Source: Solibacillus daqui (GTDB lineage Bacteria > Bacillota > Bacilli > Bacillales_A > Planococcaceae). From it: 64,000 nucleotides of DNA. Made by a program: the position numbers and the translations under genes. Shown piece by piece: positions 8,550 to 20,651 of the stretch. The stretch lies in NCBI RefSeq assembly GCF_028747805.1, contig NZ_CP114887.1, positions 3,869,001 through 3,933,000 of the forward strand, in the 5' to 3' direction. Each line of letters starts with the position of its first letter. Position 1 is the stretch's first letter. Below the pieces are notes generated by a model. It had not been told where the DNA came from, made no database searches, and was given only the letters and a program-made list of their open reading frames with translations.

Positions 8550-8981
8550 ATATCTGAAGCAAAAAATACATTACTTAATGACATATATAAAGGCGGTGGT
8601 TTCGAGCATATAGCAACTGAACTGATTATTTTAATGACATGTGGTATTTATTATAGTATTCGTGGAATGTATAGTGGCGTTATATCAGAAGAGGTTGAAA
8701 TATATGATGCCAACAGCAAATATCGCTATAGCACAAAAACAGTCGTAATTGGCATCCTTTGTGGTGTCGTAATCGCGCTAGCTATGGCATTAAATAGTGC
8801 CATCAACTACACAGACAATAATGCACAGGCTATTGAGTATTTCTTTATGGTGTTTTTAATTTCATTAGTAATCTATGCACCATTTTTAGCCCTATTTTTA
8901 TTTATTAGCTATCAATCCGCCGTTAATAAAAGTAAGCAAATTAATGCTAAAATGCTAGAAGATAATGAAGATGAGTGGTGA
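8550..8981 (+). pseudogene. Small membrane protein gene, apparently lacking its 5' end
   Basis: The frame is open from 8550 to 8981. An ATG exists only at 8634, inside what looks like a hydrophobic stretch (TELIILMTCGIYYSI), and has no ribosome site. The upstream in-frame codons 8550-8633 read as plausible protein (SEAKNTLLNDIYKGGGFEHI) but have no start, and a TGA closes the frame at 8547. A single missing base near the ATG at 8546 would restore a start, so a 5' lesion is likely. Two further membrane helices follow. It sits 6 nt before an XRE regulator, an arrangement seen for small membrane protein/regulator pairs. Function unknown. Confidence 0.5.
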
Positions 8982-8987
8982 GATGAA

Positions 8988-9179
8988 ATGAAAAATGTAC
9001 GTTTAAAAATGGCTCGCATTGAGATGGACTTGTCACAAGAGGAACTGGCTAAAAAAGTTGGGGTTACGCGCCAAACAATCGGCTTAATCGAGCTTGGCAA
9101 ATACAATCCGACACTCAGTGTATGTATCGCGATTTGTAAAACGTTAAATAAAACACTCGATGAATTATTTTGGGCATAG
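8988..9179 (+). CDS. XRE-family HTH transcriptional regulator (small)
   Basis: This 63-residue protein is essentially a single Cro/C1-type helix-turn-helix: LSQEELAKKVGVTRQTIGLIELGKYNPTL with the two core helices evident, ending in a DELFW tail. It resembles the tiny YozG/YvaO-type regulators of Bacillota. It follows the small membrane protein reading frame by 6 nt and is followed by a terminator. It probably controls its own promoter and the neighbouring membrane gene. Confidence 0.88.
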   Translation: MKNVRLKMARIEMDLSQEELAKKVGVTRQTIGLIELGKYNPTLSVCIAICKTLNKTLDELFWA

Positions 9180-9188
9180 TAAAAAAAA

Positions 9189-9223
9189 CAGTCTATCATT
9201 ACTTTTAGATAGGCTGATTTTTG
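9189..9223 (+). terminator. Rho-independent terminator
   Basis: CAGTCTATC (9189-9197) and GATAGGCTG (9208-9216) pair with one G-U, then a T-rich tail follows. Confidence 0.75.
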
Positions 9224-9290
9224 TTTACATTTTATTACATAAATATTAAAATTGAATAACTTTATAAAAAAATCAAAAGGAGAAATATAT

Positions 9291-9815
9291 ATGGCATCTA
9301 TTCAGCTTATCCACCCTAGCTTAGCTTACGAGTCTCAACTTATTGCTTATAAAAATGAATTTCCTTATAACCCAAGCGGTATTGAGGGCAGTTCACAAAT
9401 TGCTTTTGCCGAAAGTATAGAACAATGGCTTGATCAAATTGAAAAAAATCGCCATTGGGAAACTGTTCAAAATGGTTATATGCCTGCAGAGCAATATATT
9501 GCGATAGACAACAATGACAACGTAGTCGGCATGCTTAACTTCCGTAAAGAGCTCAATGATTATTTGCTTAATTATATCGGGCATATCGGATACTCCGTTG
9601 CCCCAAGCAAACGTCGTCAAGGACTCGCAACAGAAATGTTAAAGCTGGCATTAGAAGAAGCCAAAAATTTCGGCTTACAAAAAGTCCTCGTTACATGTAC
9701 AGATGATAATATTGCTTCCTACAAAGTAATTGAGAACAATGGCGGTTTATTAGAAGACAAACGCGTTGATCCAGGTGATCAAAAATTAACACGAAGATAT
9801 TGGATTACATTGTAA
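9291..9815 (+). CDS. GNAT family N-acetyltransferase
   Basis: The product is a 174-residue acetyltransferase resembling the predicted acetyltransferase group that acts on small substrates. The signature is IGYSVAPSKRRQGLATEML, followed by VTCTDDNIASYKVIENNGG. The frame is open from a TTG at 9252, but AAAGGAG at 9276-9282 places the real start at the ATG 9291. It stands alone between two terminators. Substrate unknown. Confidence 0.85.
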   Translation: MASIQLIHPSLAYESQLIAYKNEFPYNPSGIEGSSQIAFAESIEQWLDQIEKNRHWETVQNGYMPAEQYIAIDNNDNVVGMLNFRKELNDYLLNYIGHIGYSVAPSKRRQGLATEMLKLALEEAKNFGLQKVLVTCTDDNIASYKVIENNGGLLEDKRVDPGDQKLTRRYWITL

Positions 9816-9822
9816 AACGGAA

Positions 9823-9862
9823 AAATCCGCGCATATAACCATCTTCAATTGCGCGGATTTAA
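9823..9862. terminator. Bidirectional terminator
   Basis: AAATCCGCGC (9823-9832) pairs with GCGCGGATTT (9851-9860). It lies between the acetyltransferase and the convergent sugar-dehydrogenase remnant. Confidence 0.75.
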
Positions 9863-9873
9863 TGTAATATCAT

Positions 9874-10943
9874 TTATTCACCTATAAGCTTCATACGATA
9901 CAATCGGTCATCTCCCGTAGCTGGTTGCCCACGTCCATCGGTATTATTCGTAATAAAGTACAGCATATCCTCTTCAATCCATACGTCACGAATCCGGCCA
10001 ACATCATTGACAACTTCATGCACTTCATCTGTTTTTAAATCAAAAGCTAGTAGTGCTGTTCCTCTTAGAGCTGCCACATAAAGTACATCACGATCATAAG
10101 CCATACCCGACGGCGCCCAAGTACTGTCCTTCCCTGATGTGAATAATGGCTGCATCATTTCATCTTGCTTTTCTATTCCTTCAATAATGGGCCAGCCATA
10201 ATTTTTGCCCACCTTAATTTCATTTACTTATTATTCGCGCTTTGTCCATGCCCCGTTGCATACATTACTCCCTCAGTCGACCAAACGAGTCCTTGCGGGT
10301 TGCGATGCCCATAACTGTATACATATGAGTTTTTAAATGGATTATCGTCTGGAATCGGGCCATCTAAATTCATACGCAAAATCTTCCCAGCAAGATTCTC
10401 TTTATTTTGCGTAAGCTCAGGATTGGATGCATCCCCTGCTGTTACATATAGCTTATTATCTGGCCCAATTTTCAAGCGCCCCCCGTGATGATATATTCCA
10501 CTGGGAATCCCATCTATTAGTGTCTTTCGCTCATACCAAACTTCATCATCAAGCTGCAACAATACTACACGGTTCAACTGTTTATCGGCCATTTCATATG
10601 TGTAATACGCAAATGCTACATTGGAATTTGAAAAATTCGGTGCTAACACAAAGCCAAGTAACCCAGCCTCTGCAGCAGTAGAAAGCGTTTGTTCAAGCTT
10701 CACATTCTAACGCGACATAGAATCAGCCTCAATTTTTACAATCGCTCCTGTACGCTCGGTTATATAAAAGGTTTCTTTATGCTTTTCAATTGCCCACGGA
10801 GCCTTTAGGTTTTCTGCGATTACTTCGACAGCAGTTAGGTTATTTGGCTGTTCTGCTTCCTCTACTATTTGTTCCTTACCATTTGTTTTACATCCCGTGA
10901 CTAATAAAATAAGCAGTGTAATTCTTAACAAATGATTTTTCAA
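9874..10943 (-). pseudogene. PQQ-dependent aldose sugar dehydrogenase-like lipoprotein, broken
   Basis: This is a six-bladed propeller of the soluble glucose/sorbosone dehydrogenase family (YliI-like), interrupted twice. The N-terminal piece (TTG start at 10943 behind GGAGG; lipobox LVTGC; LKAPWAIE, ITERTGAIVKIE) ends at a TAG at 10707-10709, and the frame continues unchanged into VKLEQTLSTAAEAGLLG. The middle piece contains the conserved HHGGRLKIGPDNKLYV and YGHRNPQGL and ends after GHGQSANNK. The last piece (VGKNYGWPIIEG) is in another frame, so an indel lies near 10213-10224. A nonsense mutation plus a frameshift make this a true pseudogene rather than a single read error. Confidence 0.88.
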
Positions 10944-11020
10944 AAGCAGTCCTCCAACTAACATCATTTTATTACTTAGCTTAGTATTGGTTTTTACCTG
11001 TTCAAATGCTTCTTTCTACC

Positions 11021-11119
11021 GCTAATCATTACTGCATTATGCAAGAAGGGGTCAAACGAGATTCCCTATTGATCCATGGTCGATTTGTAAATGAAATTTA
11101 TATGAGCCTGCTTCTTTAA
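11021..11119 (+). pseudogene. 3' relic of a GNAT acetyltransferase gene
   Basis: Reading plus-strand codons gives EGVKRDSLLIHGRFVNEIYMSLLL followed by TAA at 11117-11119. This resembles the last 25-30 residues of RimJ/YncA-type acetyltransferases (GF..EGxxRxxxxxxGxyxDxxxMSLL). No start or catalytic core remains, and upstream codons degrade quickly. It occupies part of the 330-nt gap between the broken dehydrogenase and the tRNA train. Confidence 0.5.
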
Positions 11120-11126
11120 CAGAAAA

Positions 11127-11170
11127 AAAGAACGAAAGTAGCCCCTTTATGACTGCTTTCGTTCTTTAAT
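11127..11170. terminator. Hairpin terminator
   Basis: AAGAACGAAAGTAG (about 11128-11141) pairs with CTGCTTTCGTTCTT (11153-11166), followed by T-rich sequence on the plus strand and preceded by A-rich sequence. Confidence 0.7.
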
Positions 11171-11261
11171 TTAATTCACTTATTTACCGAGCTACACTCT
11201 ATAGTCAAACTTAATTAGTTACATTGTTAATGCAATTATCTATCTATAAATTCCCTTATTA

Positions 11262-11295
11262 TAAAAAAAAAGCGTGTAGCAATCGCTACACGCTT
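11262..11295 (-). terminator. Terminator of the rrn/tRNA operon
   Basis: AGCGTGTAGC (11271-11280) and GCTACACGCT (11285-11294) form a perfect stem with a 4-nt loop. The run of A at 11262-11270 becomes the U tract on the minus-strand transcript. It lies just after tRNA-Glu. Confidence 0.88.
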
Positions 11296-11300
11296 ATGAA

Positions 11301-11372
11301 TGACCCGTACGGGATTCGAACCCGTGTTACCGCCGTGAAAGGGCGGTGTCTTAACCACTTGACCAACGGGCC
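11301..11372 (-). tRNA. tRNA-Glu (UUC)
   Basis: The cloverleaf reads GGCCCGU...GGGUC with anticodon UUC in CUUUCAC. CCA is not encoded. It is the last gene of the tRNA train. Confidence 0.95.
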
Positions 11373-11373
11373 A

Positions 11374-11449
11374 TGGCTCCGAAGGCAGGACTCGAACCTG
11401 CGACCTGCCGGTTAACAGCCGGATGCTCTACCAACTGAGCTACTTCGGA
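11374..11449 (-). tRNA. tRNA-Asn (GUU)
   Basis: Acceptor UCCGAAG/CUUCGGA, anticodon loop CUGUUAA, encoded CCA. Confidence 0.95.
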
Positions 11450-11458
11450 ATAATACTT

Positions 11459-11535
<77 letters not shown>

Positions 11536-11545
11536 TCTAAAAAAC

Positions 11546-11619
11546 TGGAGCGGGTGATCGGAATCGAACCGACAACATCAGCTTGGAAGGCTGAGGTTTT
11601 ACCACTAAACTACACCCGC
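11546..11619 (-). tRNA. tRNA-Gly (UCC)
   Basis: Acceptor GCGGGUG/CACCCGC, anticodon loop CUUCCAA, encoded CCA. Confidence 0.95.
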
Positions 11620-11622
11620 ATA

Positions 11623-11698
11623 TGGTGGGTTTGGACGGAATCGAACCGCCGACACTTAGAGCTTCAATCTAATGCTCTACCAACTGAGCTACAAACCC
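11623..11698 (-). tRNA. tRNA-Phe (GAA)
   Basis: Acceptor GGGUUUG/CAAACCC with encoded CCA. Anticodon stem UUAGA/UCUAA encloses loop UUGAAGC, giving anticodon GAA with G at position 37. Confidence 0.92.
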
Positions 11699-11703
11699 AC
11701 AAA

Positions 11704-11779
11704 TGGCGGTCCCGACCGGGATCGAACCGGCGATCTCCTGCGTGACAGGCAGGCATGTTAACCGCTACACCACGGGACC
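11704..11779 (-). tRNA. tRNA-Asp (GUC)
   Basis: Acceptor GGUCCCG/CGGGACC, anticodon GUC, encoded CCA. Confidence 0.95.
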
Positions 11780-11782
11780 ATT

Positions 11783-11857
<75 letters not shown>

Positions 11858-11949
11858 ATAATAAGAAACATATTTTGTTATAGTTCTCTCGAGTTCTATT
11901 TTGTTGGTATCTACTTCGTACCTCAGTAGCTACTAATCACTACACTATT

Positions 11950-12024
<75 letters not shown>

Positions 12025-12053
12025 ATAATAGGAATTTAACTATTCAATTAAAA

Positions 12054-12146
12054 TGGAGGAGGTAGAGGGATTCGAACCCCCGCGCGGTGTTACCCGCCTG
12101 TCGGTTTTCAAGACCGATCCCTTCAGCCAGACTTGGGTATACCTCC
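12054..12146 (-). tRNA. tRNA-Ser (UGA)
   Basis: A 93-nt class II tRNA with a long variable arm, acceptor GGAGGUA/UACCUCC, anticodon UGA, encoded CCA. Confidence 0.95.
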
Positions 12147-12158
12147 GACATATTAAAA

Positions 12159-12232
12159 TGGCTACCGAGGGAGTCGAACCCACGACCTTTCGGGTATGAA
12201 CCGAATGCTCTAGCCAGCTGAGCTAGGTAGCC
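12159..12232 (-). tRNA. Elongator tRNA-Met (CAU)
   Basis: Acceptor GGCUACC/GGUAGCC, loop UUCAUAC with anticodon CAU, no encoded CCA. The body resembles elongator Met rather than the lysidine-modified Ile tRNA. Confidence 0.88.
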
Positions 12233-12252
12233 ATGATTGTTATTAAAATAAA

Positions 12253-12328
12253 TGGTGGAGCCTAGCGGGATCGAACCGCTGACCTCCTGCGTGCAAGGCA
12301 GGCGCTCTCCCAGCTGAGCTAAGGCCCC
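12253..12328 (-). tRNA. tRNA-Ala (UGC)
   Basis: Acceptor GGGGCCU/AGGCUCC includes the G3-U70 identity pair of alanine tRNAs. Anticodon UGC, encoded CCA. Confidence 0.96.
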
Positions 12329-12335
12329 ATTGTAA

Positions 12336-12412
12336 TGGTCGGAATGACAGGATTCGAACCTACGACCCCTTGGTCCCAAACCAAGTGCTCTACCAAGCTG
12401 AGCTACATTCCG
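12336..12412 (-). tRNA. tRNA-Pro (UGG)
   Basis: Acceptor CGGAAUG/CAUUCCG, anticodon UGG, encoded CCA. Confidence 0.95.
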
Positions 12413-12435
12413 ATCTGTCATTTGAAAAATATATA

Positions 12436-12512
12436 TGGCGCGCCCGACAGGAGTCGAACCCATAACCTTTTGATCCGTAGTCAAACGCTCTATCCAATTG
12501 AGCTACGGGCGC
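12436..12512 (-). tRNA. tRNA-Arg (ACG)
   Basis: Acceptor GCGCCCG/CGGGCGC, anticodon ACG (inosine-modified in bacteria), encoded CCA. Confidence 0.95.
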
Positions 12513-12535
12513 TAAAATTTTTTTATTTAAAAAAA

Positions 12536-12624
12536 TGGTGCCGAGGGCCGGAATCGAACCGGCACGGTGATCACTCACCGCAGGATTTTAAGTCCTGTGC
12601 GTCTGCCAGTTCCGCCACCCCGGC
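12536..12624 (-). tRNA. tRNA-Leu (UAA)
   Basis: An 89-nt class II tRNA, acceptor GCCGGGG/CCUCGGC, anticodon UAA, encoded CCA. Confidence 0.95.
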
Positions 12625-12628
12625 ATTT

Positions 12629-12703
12629 TGGAGCGGAAGACGAGGTTCGAACTCGCGACCCCCACCTTGGCAAGGTGGTGTTCTACCACTGAACTACTTC
12701 CGC
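12629..12703 (-). tRNA. tRNA-Gly (GCC)
   Basis: Acceptor GCGGAAG/CUUCCGC, anticodon GCC, encoded CCA. Confidence 0.95.
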
Positions 12704-12751
12704 AAAATGCTTAGAATTTTTTATTCTGACAGTATTTGAAATTTATAAAAC

Positions 12752-12827
12752 TGGTGAGCCATGAAGGACTCGAACCTTCGACCCTCTGATTAAAAGTCAG
12801 ATGCTCTACCGACTGAGCTAATGGCTC
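12752..12827 (-). tRNA. tRNA-Lys (UUU)
   Basis: Acceptor GAGCCAU/AUGGCUC, anticodon UUU, encoded CCA. A near copy lies in the second cluster at 61020-61092. Confidence 0.95.
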
Positions 12828-12842
12828 CTTATTAAAAGAGAA

Positions 12843-12917
12843 TGGCTGGGGTACCTGGATTCGAACCAGGGCATGACGGAATCAAAATCCGTTGCCTTAC
12901 CGCTTGGCTATACCCCA
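12843..12917 (-). tRNA. tRNA-Gln (UUG)
   Basis: Acceptor UGGGGUA/UACCCCA fully paired, anticodon UUG, encoded CCA. Confidence 0.95.
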
Positions 12918-12938
12918 AAGATTTCAATTTTGTTTAAA

Positions 12939-13015
12939 TGGGGCGACTGATGGGAATCGAACCCACGAATGCCTGAACCACAATCAGGTGCGTTAACCAC
13001 TTCGCCACAACCGCC
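12939..13015 (-). tRNA. tRNA-His (GUG)
   Basis: It carries the extra 5' G(-1) opposite C73 required by His-tRNA synthetase. Anticodon GUG, encoded CCA. Confidence 0.95.
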
Positions 13016-13040
13016 ATTATAAATATTTTGTTTAATTAAT

Positions 13041-13114
13041 TGGCAGGGGCAGTAGGAATCGAACCCACACTGACGGTTTTGGAGACCGTAGTTCTACCTT
13101 TAAACTATGCCCCT
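13041..13114 (-). tRNA. tRNA-Trp (CCA)
   Basis: Acceptor AGGGGCA/UGCCCCU, anticodon CCA, encoded 3' CCA. Confidence 0.95.
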
Positions 13115-13125
13115 AAAAATAAAAA

Positions 13126-13209
13126 TGGTGGAGGGGGACGGATTCGAACCGCCGAACCCTAAGGAGCGGATTTACAGTCCGCCGCGTTTAGCCACTTCGC
13201 TACCCCTCC
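13126..13209 (-). tRNA. tRNA-Tyr (GUA)
   Basis: An 84-nt class II tRNA with acceptor GGAGGGG and anticodon GUA. It is the first tRNA after 5S rRNA. Confidence 0.95.
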
Positions 13210-13245
13210 GACATAAAATACTTATTGAAGCATTAAAAAAATAAG

Positions 13246-13361
<116 letters not shown>

Positions 13362-13376
13362 TTATTAAATTGAAAG

Positions 13377-13401
13377 ATTGTTCTTTCAAAACTGGATAAA
13401 C
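13377..13401 (-). other. 3' arm of the pre-23S processing stalk
   Basis: This sequence, downstream of 23S, is complementary to 16441-16466 upstream of 23S over about 24 positions (ATTGTTCTTT.AAAACTGGATAAA). Such pairs form the RNase III-type stalk that loops out 23S rRNA. Confidence 0.75.
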
Positions 13402-13426
13402 GGTTCATTGATTTTCGTAAACATGT

Positions 13427-16352
<2,926 letters not shown>

Positions 16353-16440
16353 AAAAGTTAAACTTACTTAAAAAGTAAGATTTTAAGGATATTGCACGAT
16401 CAATTTCTTGATCTATGTTTGTTTATTACTTATCAATGTC

Positions 16441-16466
16441 GTTTTATCCAGTTTTCAAAGAACAAT
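16441..16466 (-). other. 5' arm of the pre-23S processing stalk
   Basis: It is complementary to 13377-13401 on the other side of 23S. Confidence 0.75.
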
Positions 16467-16586
16467 ACAGCGAACTTCAATCACATCGTGACTAAGCTTC
16501 ACTGAATTTGCTTCATGCAGTCTTGCGACAAAAGCGCTAGCGACAGGAGCAAATATTTTTTTGAAGTGTTCCATTCAATTAAGAAT

Positions 16587-16618
16587 GAACCTTCAAAACT
16601 GAACAGCAACCGTTAATG
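16587..16618 (-). other. 3' arm of the pre-16S processing stalk
   Basis: This 32-nt segment is the near-perfect complement of 18294-18325 upstream of 16S (shared core AAAACTGAACA). In the transcript the two would pair and bracket 16S for RNase III processing. Confidence 0.8.
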
Positions 16619-16646
16619 TTTCATTCCCTAGGAATGAATTCCGAAA

Positions 16647-18208
<1,562 letters not shown>

Positions 18209-18293
18209 AAGTAGTTTGAAAGCTCATTTGCTTTGCTAGCGATTCTAACAATTAAGTTAGAAATCATTTTTGCTTCATTTAAGAAGCTATATT

Positions 18294-18325
18294 CATTAAC
18301 GTTGCTTGTTCAGTTTTCAAGGTTC
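18294..18325 (-). other. 5' arm of the pre-16S processing stalk
   Basis: It is complementary to 16587-16618. The transcript form also contains the TTGAAAACTGAACAA leader element usual in Bacillales rrn operons. Confidence 0.75.
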
Positions 18326-18358
18326 ATGTTGTTTCGATGTCGTTTTAGCGACTTCTCT

Positions 18359-18387
18359 AATTTAACATTTTCAAACTTCATTGTCAA
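18359..18387 (-). promoter_or_regulatory. rrn promoter P2
   Basis: TTGACA (complement of 18382-18387), 17-nt spacer, TAAATT (complement of 18359-18364). This near-consensus sigma-A promoter lies about 150 nt upstream of 16S. Confidence 0.85.
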
Positions 18388-18465
18388 TAACTTTTTCACA
18401 AAAGTTTTTCAAGCAATTTCAGTAGTTGATTATGTTGTTTCGAGTACGTTTTAGCGACTCTTAAT

Positions 18466-18495
18466 ATACTACAATACTATTTACCGAACCGTCAA
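18466..18495 (-). promoter_or_regulatory. rrn promoter P1
   Basis: TTGACG (complement of 18490-18495), 18-nt spacer, TAGTAT (complement of 18466-18471). It lies 107 nt upstream of P2. Each promoter is followed by a related 28-nt box (18432-18459 and 18326-18353; three mismatches), so the pair looks like an internal duplication. Confidence 0.72.
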
Positions 18496-18513
18496 CAACT
18501 TTTTTAAAAAAGT

Positions 18514-18769
18514 TTTTAACTAGTTTAATATCATAACTGAAATATTTAAATATCCTGAGTTTCTACTATAAGAATATACGATTAATAAAAAAACTTAAAG
18601 ATGCCTTCATGAAATGTAAATTACATCTGCTTTATCTAGTTGATTATTAAATTGTAGTTCGATTTCAGCTTATACAGATGTTCATTTTCGCAAAAATTTA
18701 AAATTAGTAGCTCACAATAATCAGCTAAAATAATAGATTTATAATAACCGCGCTAGGTTTTTAAAATTA
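18514..18769. other. Intergenic, no feature seen
   Basis: AT-rich sequence between the rrn promoters and the Nudix gene. I see no gene, repeat or convincing terminator in it. Confidence 0.5.
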
Positions 18770-19168
18770 TTATCCATTCACTAGTAATTGCATAATTACC
18801 TTTTGATCTTCATTGTAATCATGCTGAATTTGAGCGATTTCATCATAACCCTTCCATGCAATTTCTACAATTGTTTGATCAGGATCGTGATAGGTGATTT
18901 CACCGTCAATAATTTCACACAGAAAATATTGCGTCGTAACTTTATAGTTCTCGATAATCGTCTTTTTTATATGTAACGGTTGAATGATTCGAGCCTTGTA
19001 GCCGGTTTCCTCCCAAATTTCACGAATACACGCTTGCCTGGCGCTCTCACCATGTTCAATGCCACCAGAAGGAACACCCCAGCTGTTTGTATCCTTTCCA
19101 CGCACCATAAGTACTTTGTTATCTTTAATAATAATGGCTGACGCACCGTTCCAAATTTTATAATCCAT
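18770..19168 (-). CDS. Nudix hydrolase
   Basis: This Nudix protein of about 132 residues has the box GGIEHGESARQACIREIWEETGY split across its canonical spacing (G-x5-E-x7-REIxEETG). The ATG at 19168 lies 6-7 nt after GAAAGGAC; an in-frame ATG 18 nt upstream has no site. It is the last gene of a three-gene minus-strand unit with a TmrB-like ATPase and a racemase-like protein. Substrate unknown. Confidence 0.85.
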   Translation of the reverse strand: MDYKIWNGASAIIIKDNKVLMVRGKDTNSWGVPSGGIEHGESARQACIREIWEETGYKARIIQPLHIKKTIIENYKVTTQYFLCEIIDGEITYHDPDQTIVEIAWKGYDEIAQIQHDYNEDQKVIMQLLVNG

Positions 19169-19197
19169 TTGTTTGTCCTTTCTCATTTTGATAAAAA

Positions 19198-19746
19198 CTA
19201 TTTTATTTGAGGTGTGTTCAACTGCTGGATTTCATTCAATATGAAATTAATAATTGTCTCCACACTTACATTCTCTGTATCAATCTCTGGGCCAAAGTTA
19301 TATTTCTCATAGGCCTCTAAACATTTATCTGTTTGATGGAAGCACCAATTGCCCTCCTGCTCCCCACGCTCCTTAAGTCTTTTATGAATTGTTTCCTTAC
19401 TGGCTGTTAAACAAAAATGATAGGTTTGTTCGTCTATGCTTTTGAGGCCGTTATAAATATACTCAAAATACTCTGGCTTTCGGATGGTCATGGGTACAAT
19501 TAAATGCAGCTGATAGTGCTCAACTAAGCGCTTTGCCACCTCTACTGTTAGCTCTTTCCATAGTACAAAATCCTGAAAGTCTCCTGTCGTTGCTTCTGCA
19601 CGCTTAATATCATTTGGGAGAACATGTCTCAGCATTCCCCCAACCATCTCAGGGTCATAAATCATACTGTTCGCCAATTTTTCGTGCAGTGCCTGTGCAG
19701 TAGTTGTTTTCCCAACACCAAAAGCGCCGTTTATCATAATAATCAT
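19198..19746 (-). CDS. TmrB-like P-loop ATPase
   Basis: This 182-residue P-loop protein opens with MIIMINGAFGVGKTTTAQAL (Walker A GAFGVGKTT), very like B. subtilis TmrB, which confers tunicamycin resistance by binding the drug, and like small nucleoside or zeta-type kinases. A later RLKERGEQEGNWCFHQ segment resembles the lid region. Its ATG overlaps the upstream stop (ATGA), so translation is coupled. Whether it is a kinase, a drug-binding protein or something else is not visible. Confidence 0.78.
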   Translation of the reverse strand: MIIMINGAFGVGKTTTAQALHEKLANSMIYDPEMVGGMLRHVLPNDIKRAEATTGDFQDFVLWKELTVEVAKRLVEHYQLHLIVPMTIRKPEYFEYIYNGLKSIDEQTYHFCLTASKETIHKRLKERGEQEGNWCFHQTDKCLEAYEKYNFGPEIDTENVSVETIINFILNEIQQLNTPQIK

Positions 19747-20402
19747 GTATTTAGCTCCTTTTTCATTAAATATAGTTCACTTACAATAGCATCTATTATC
19801 GGATCTAATGGGTTTATGATCCCCACGCCTACTTTTTTCGAAGCATCTACCATCGATAACTGGGCTACTGAAATGTTCATTTTTTCTTTATTCATCGTAT
19901 TTATATATTCATAAATAGCATCATCATATTGTGACTTGTGGCCCTTCATGATTAAGCCAAACGTATTTTCAATGACTATTGCTTCTACATCAATATTTTT
20001 TTGATGATCGTGCGCATATTGATGAAGACGTGCCAACGTACCCTTTACTGTAGCAGGGTTTGTAAATAGCATAACTTGTGGACTTTGGATATTACAGATG
20101 CATTCAAAGTACGGTTCATCGATTTTCATAATTGGGATAGATACCGTATGTTCTTGTAAAATAGCAATATAATTCGTACACGTAATTAAAATGGCATCGA
20201 CATGACAGCTAGCAATCCATTCTAATTGCTCATTCACCTTATGTTTCGCATCTTCAACTGTGAATGCTCTATTTGTAGTAACTTGATGCATTAATGCTGG
20301 GTCAACAAAATGCACGAGCTCCACGTCATATGAGGAAAGCGCATTTTCGATATAAGCAATGTTGGAATGATGTGCATGTAAACAGGCTAATGTTTTTTTC
20401 AT
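19743..20402 (-). CDS. Asp/Glu racemase-superfamily protein
   Basis: The roughly 219-residue product resembles the Asp/Glu/hydantoin racemase fold. A first-half Cys lies in LITCTNYIAI. The second catalytic Cys expected in the C-terminal half is not obvious, so racemase activity is doubtful. The open frame extends to 20525, but the start is placed at the ATG 20402 (MKKTLACLHAHHSN), about 10 nt after GAGGT; the upstream 41 codons look unlike the family. It overlaps the TmrB-like gene by 4 nt. Confidence 0.65.
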   Translation of the reverse strand: MKKTLACLHAHHSNIAYIENALSSYDVELVHFVDPALMHQVTTNRAFTVEDAKHKVNEQLEWIASCHVDAILITCTNYIAILQEHTVSIPIMKIDEPYFECICNIQSPQVMLFTNPATVKGTLARLHQYAHDHQKNIDVEAIVIENTFGLIMKGHKSQYDDAIYEYINTMNKEKMNISVAQLSMVDASKKVGVGIINPLDPIIDAIVSELYLMKKELNT

Positions 20403-20605
20403 ATAATTTCCGACCTCATAAAATATATCGTAATGATTTTTTATTGCCCAAACTTGATGTTCATGAACTAGTTTTGTCATCGCTAACGTGGGATCTAGCC
20501 AGATTAGGGAATGATCTTCCTCCAAAGGTCCGCTAATAATAGAGCTAGCCTTTTCTTCATTATCGGAAATTATTGGTATTTATTTAATTTCACTACTTGC
20601 TAATA

Positions 20606-20650
20606 CATGAAAAAGGCAAAGAGCCCCCTCAGCTCTTTGCCTTTTTCATG
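20606..20650. terminator. Bidirectional terminator
   Basis: A 19-bp stem, CATGAAAAAGGCAAAGAGC (20606-20624) with its perfect complement at 20632-20650, closed by a 7-nt loop. It contains A/T tracts on both sides and serves the HlyD-like gene transcribed towards it. Confidence 0.88.
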
Positions 20651-20651
20651 T

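Noticed and set aside
11623..11698. tRNA-Phe with G rather than A at position 37
   Set aside because: Noted as unusual for bacteria, but I believe some Bacillus tRNA-Phe genes share this loop, so it is likely lineage-normal.
20606..20650. Long perfect inverted repeat suspected as a mobile element end
   Set aside because: It is a single hairpin with A/T tracts at a gene end, best explained as a terminator.
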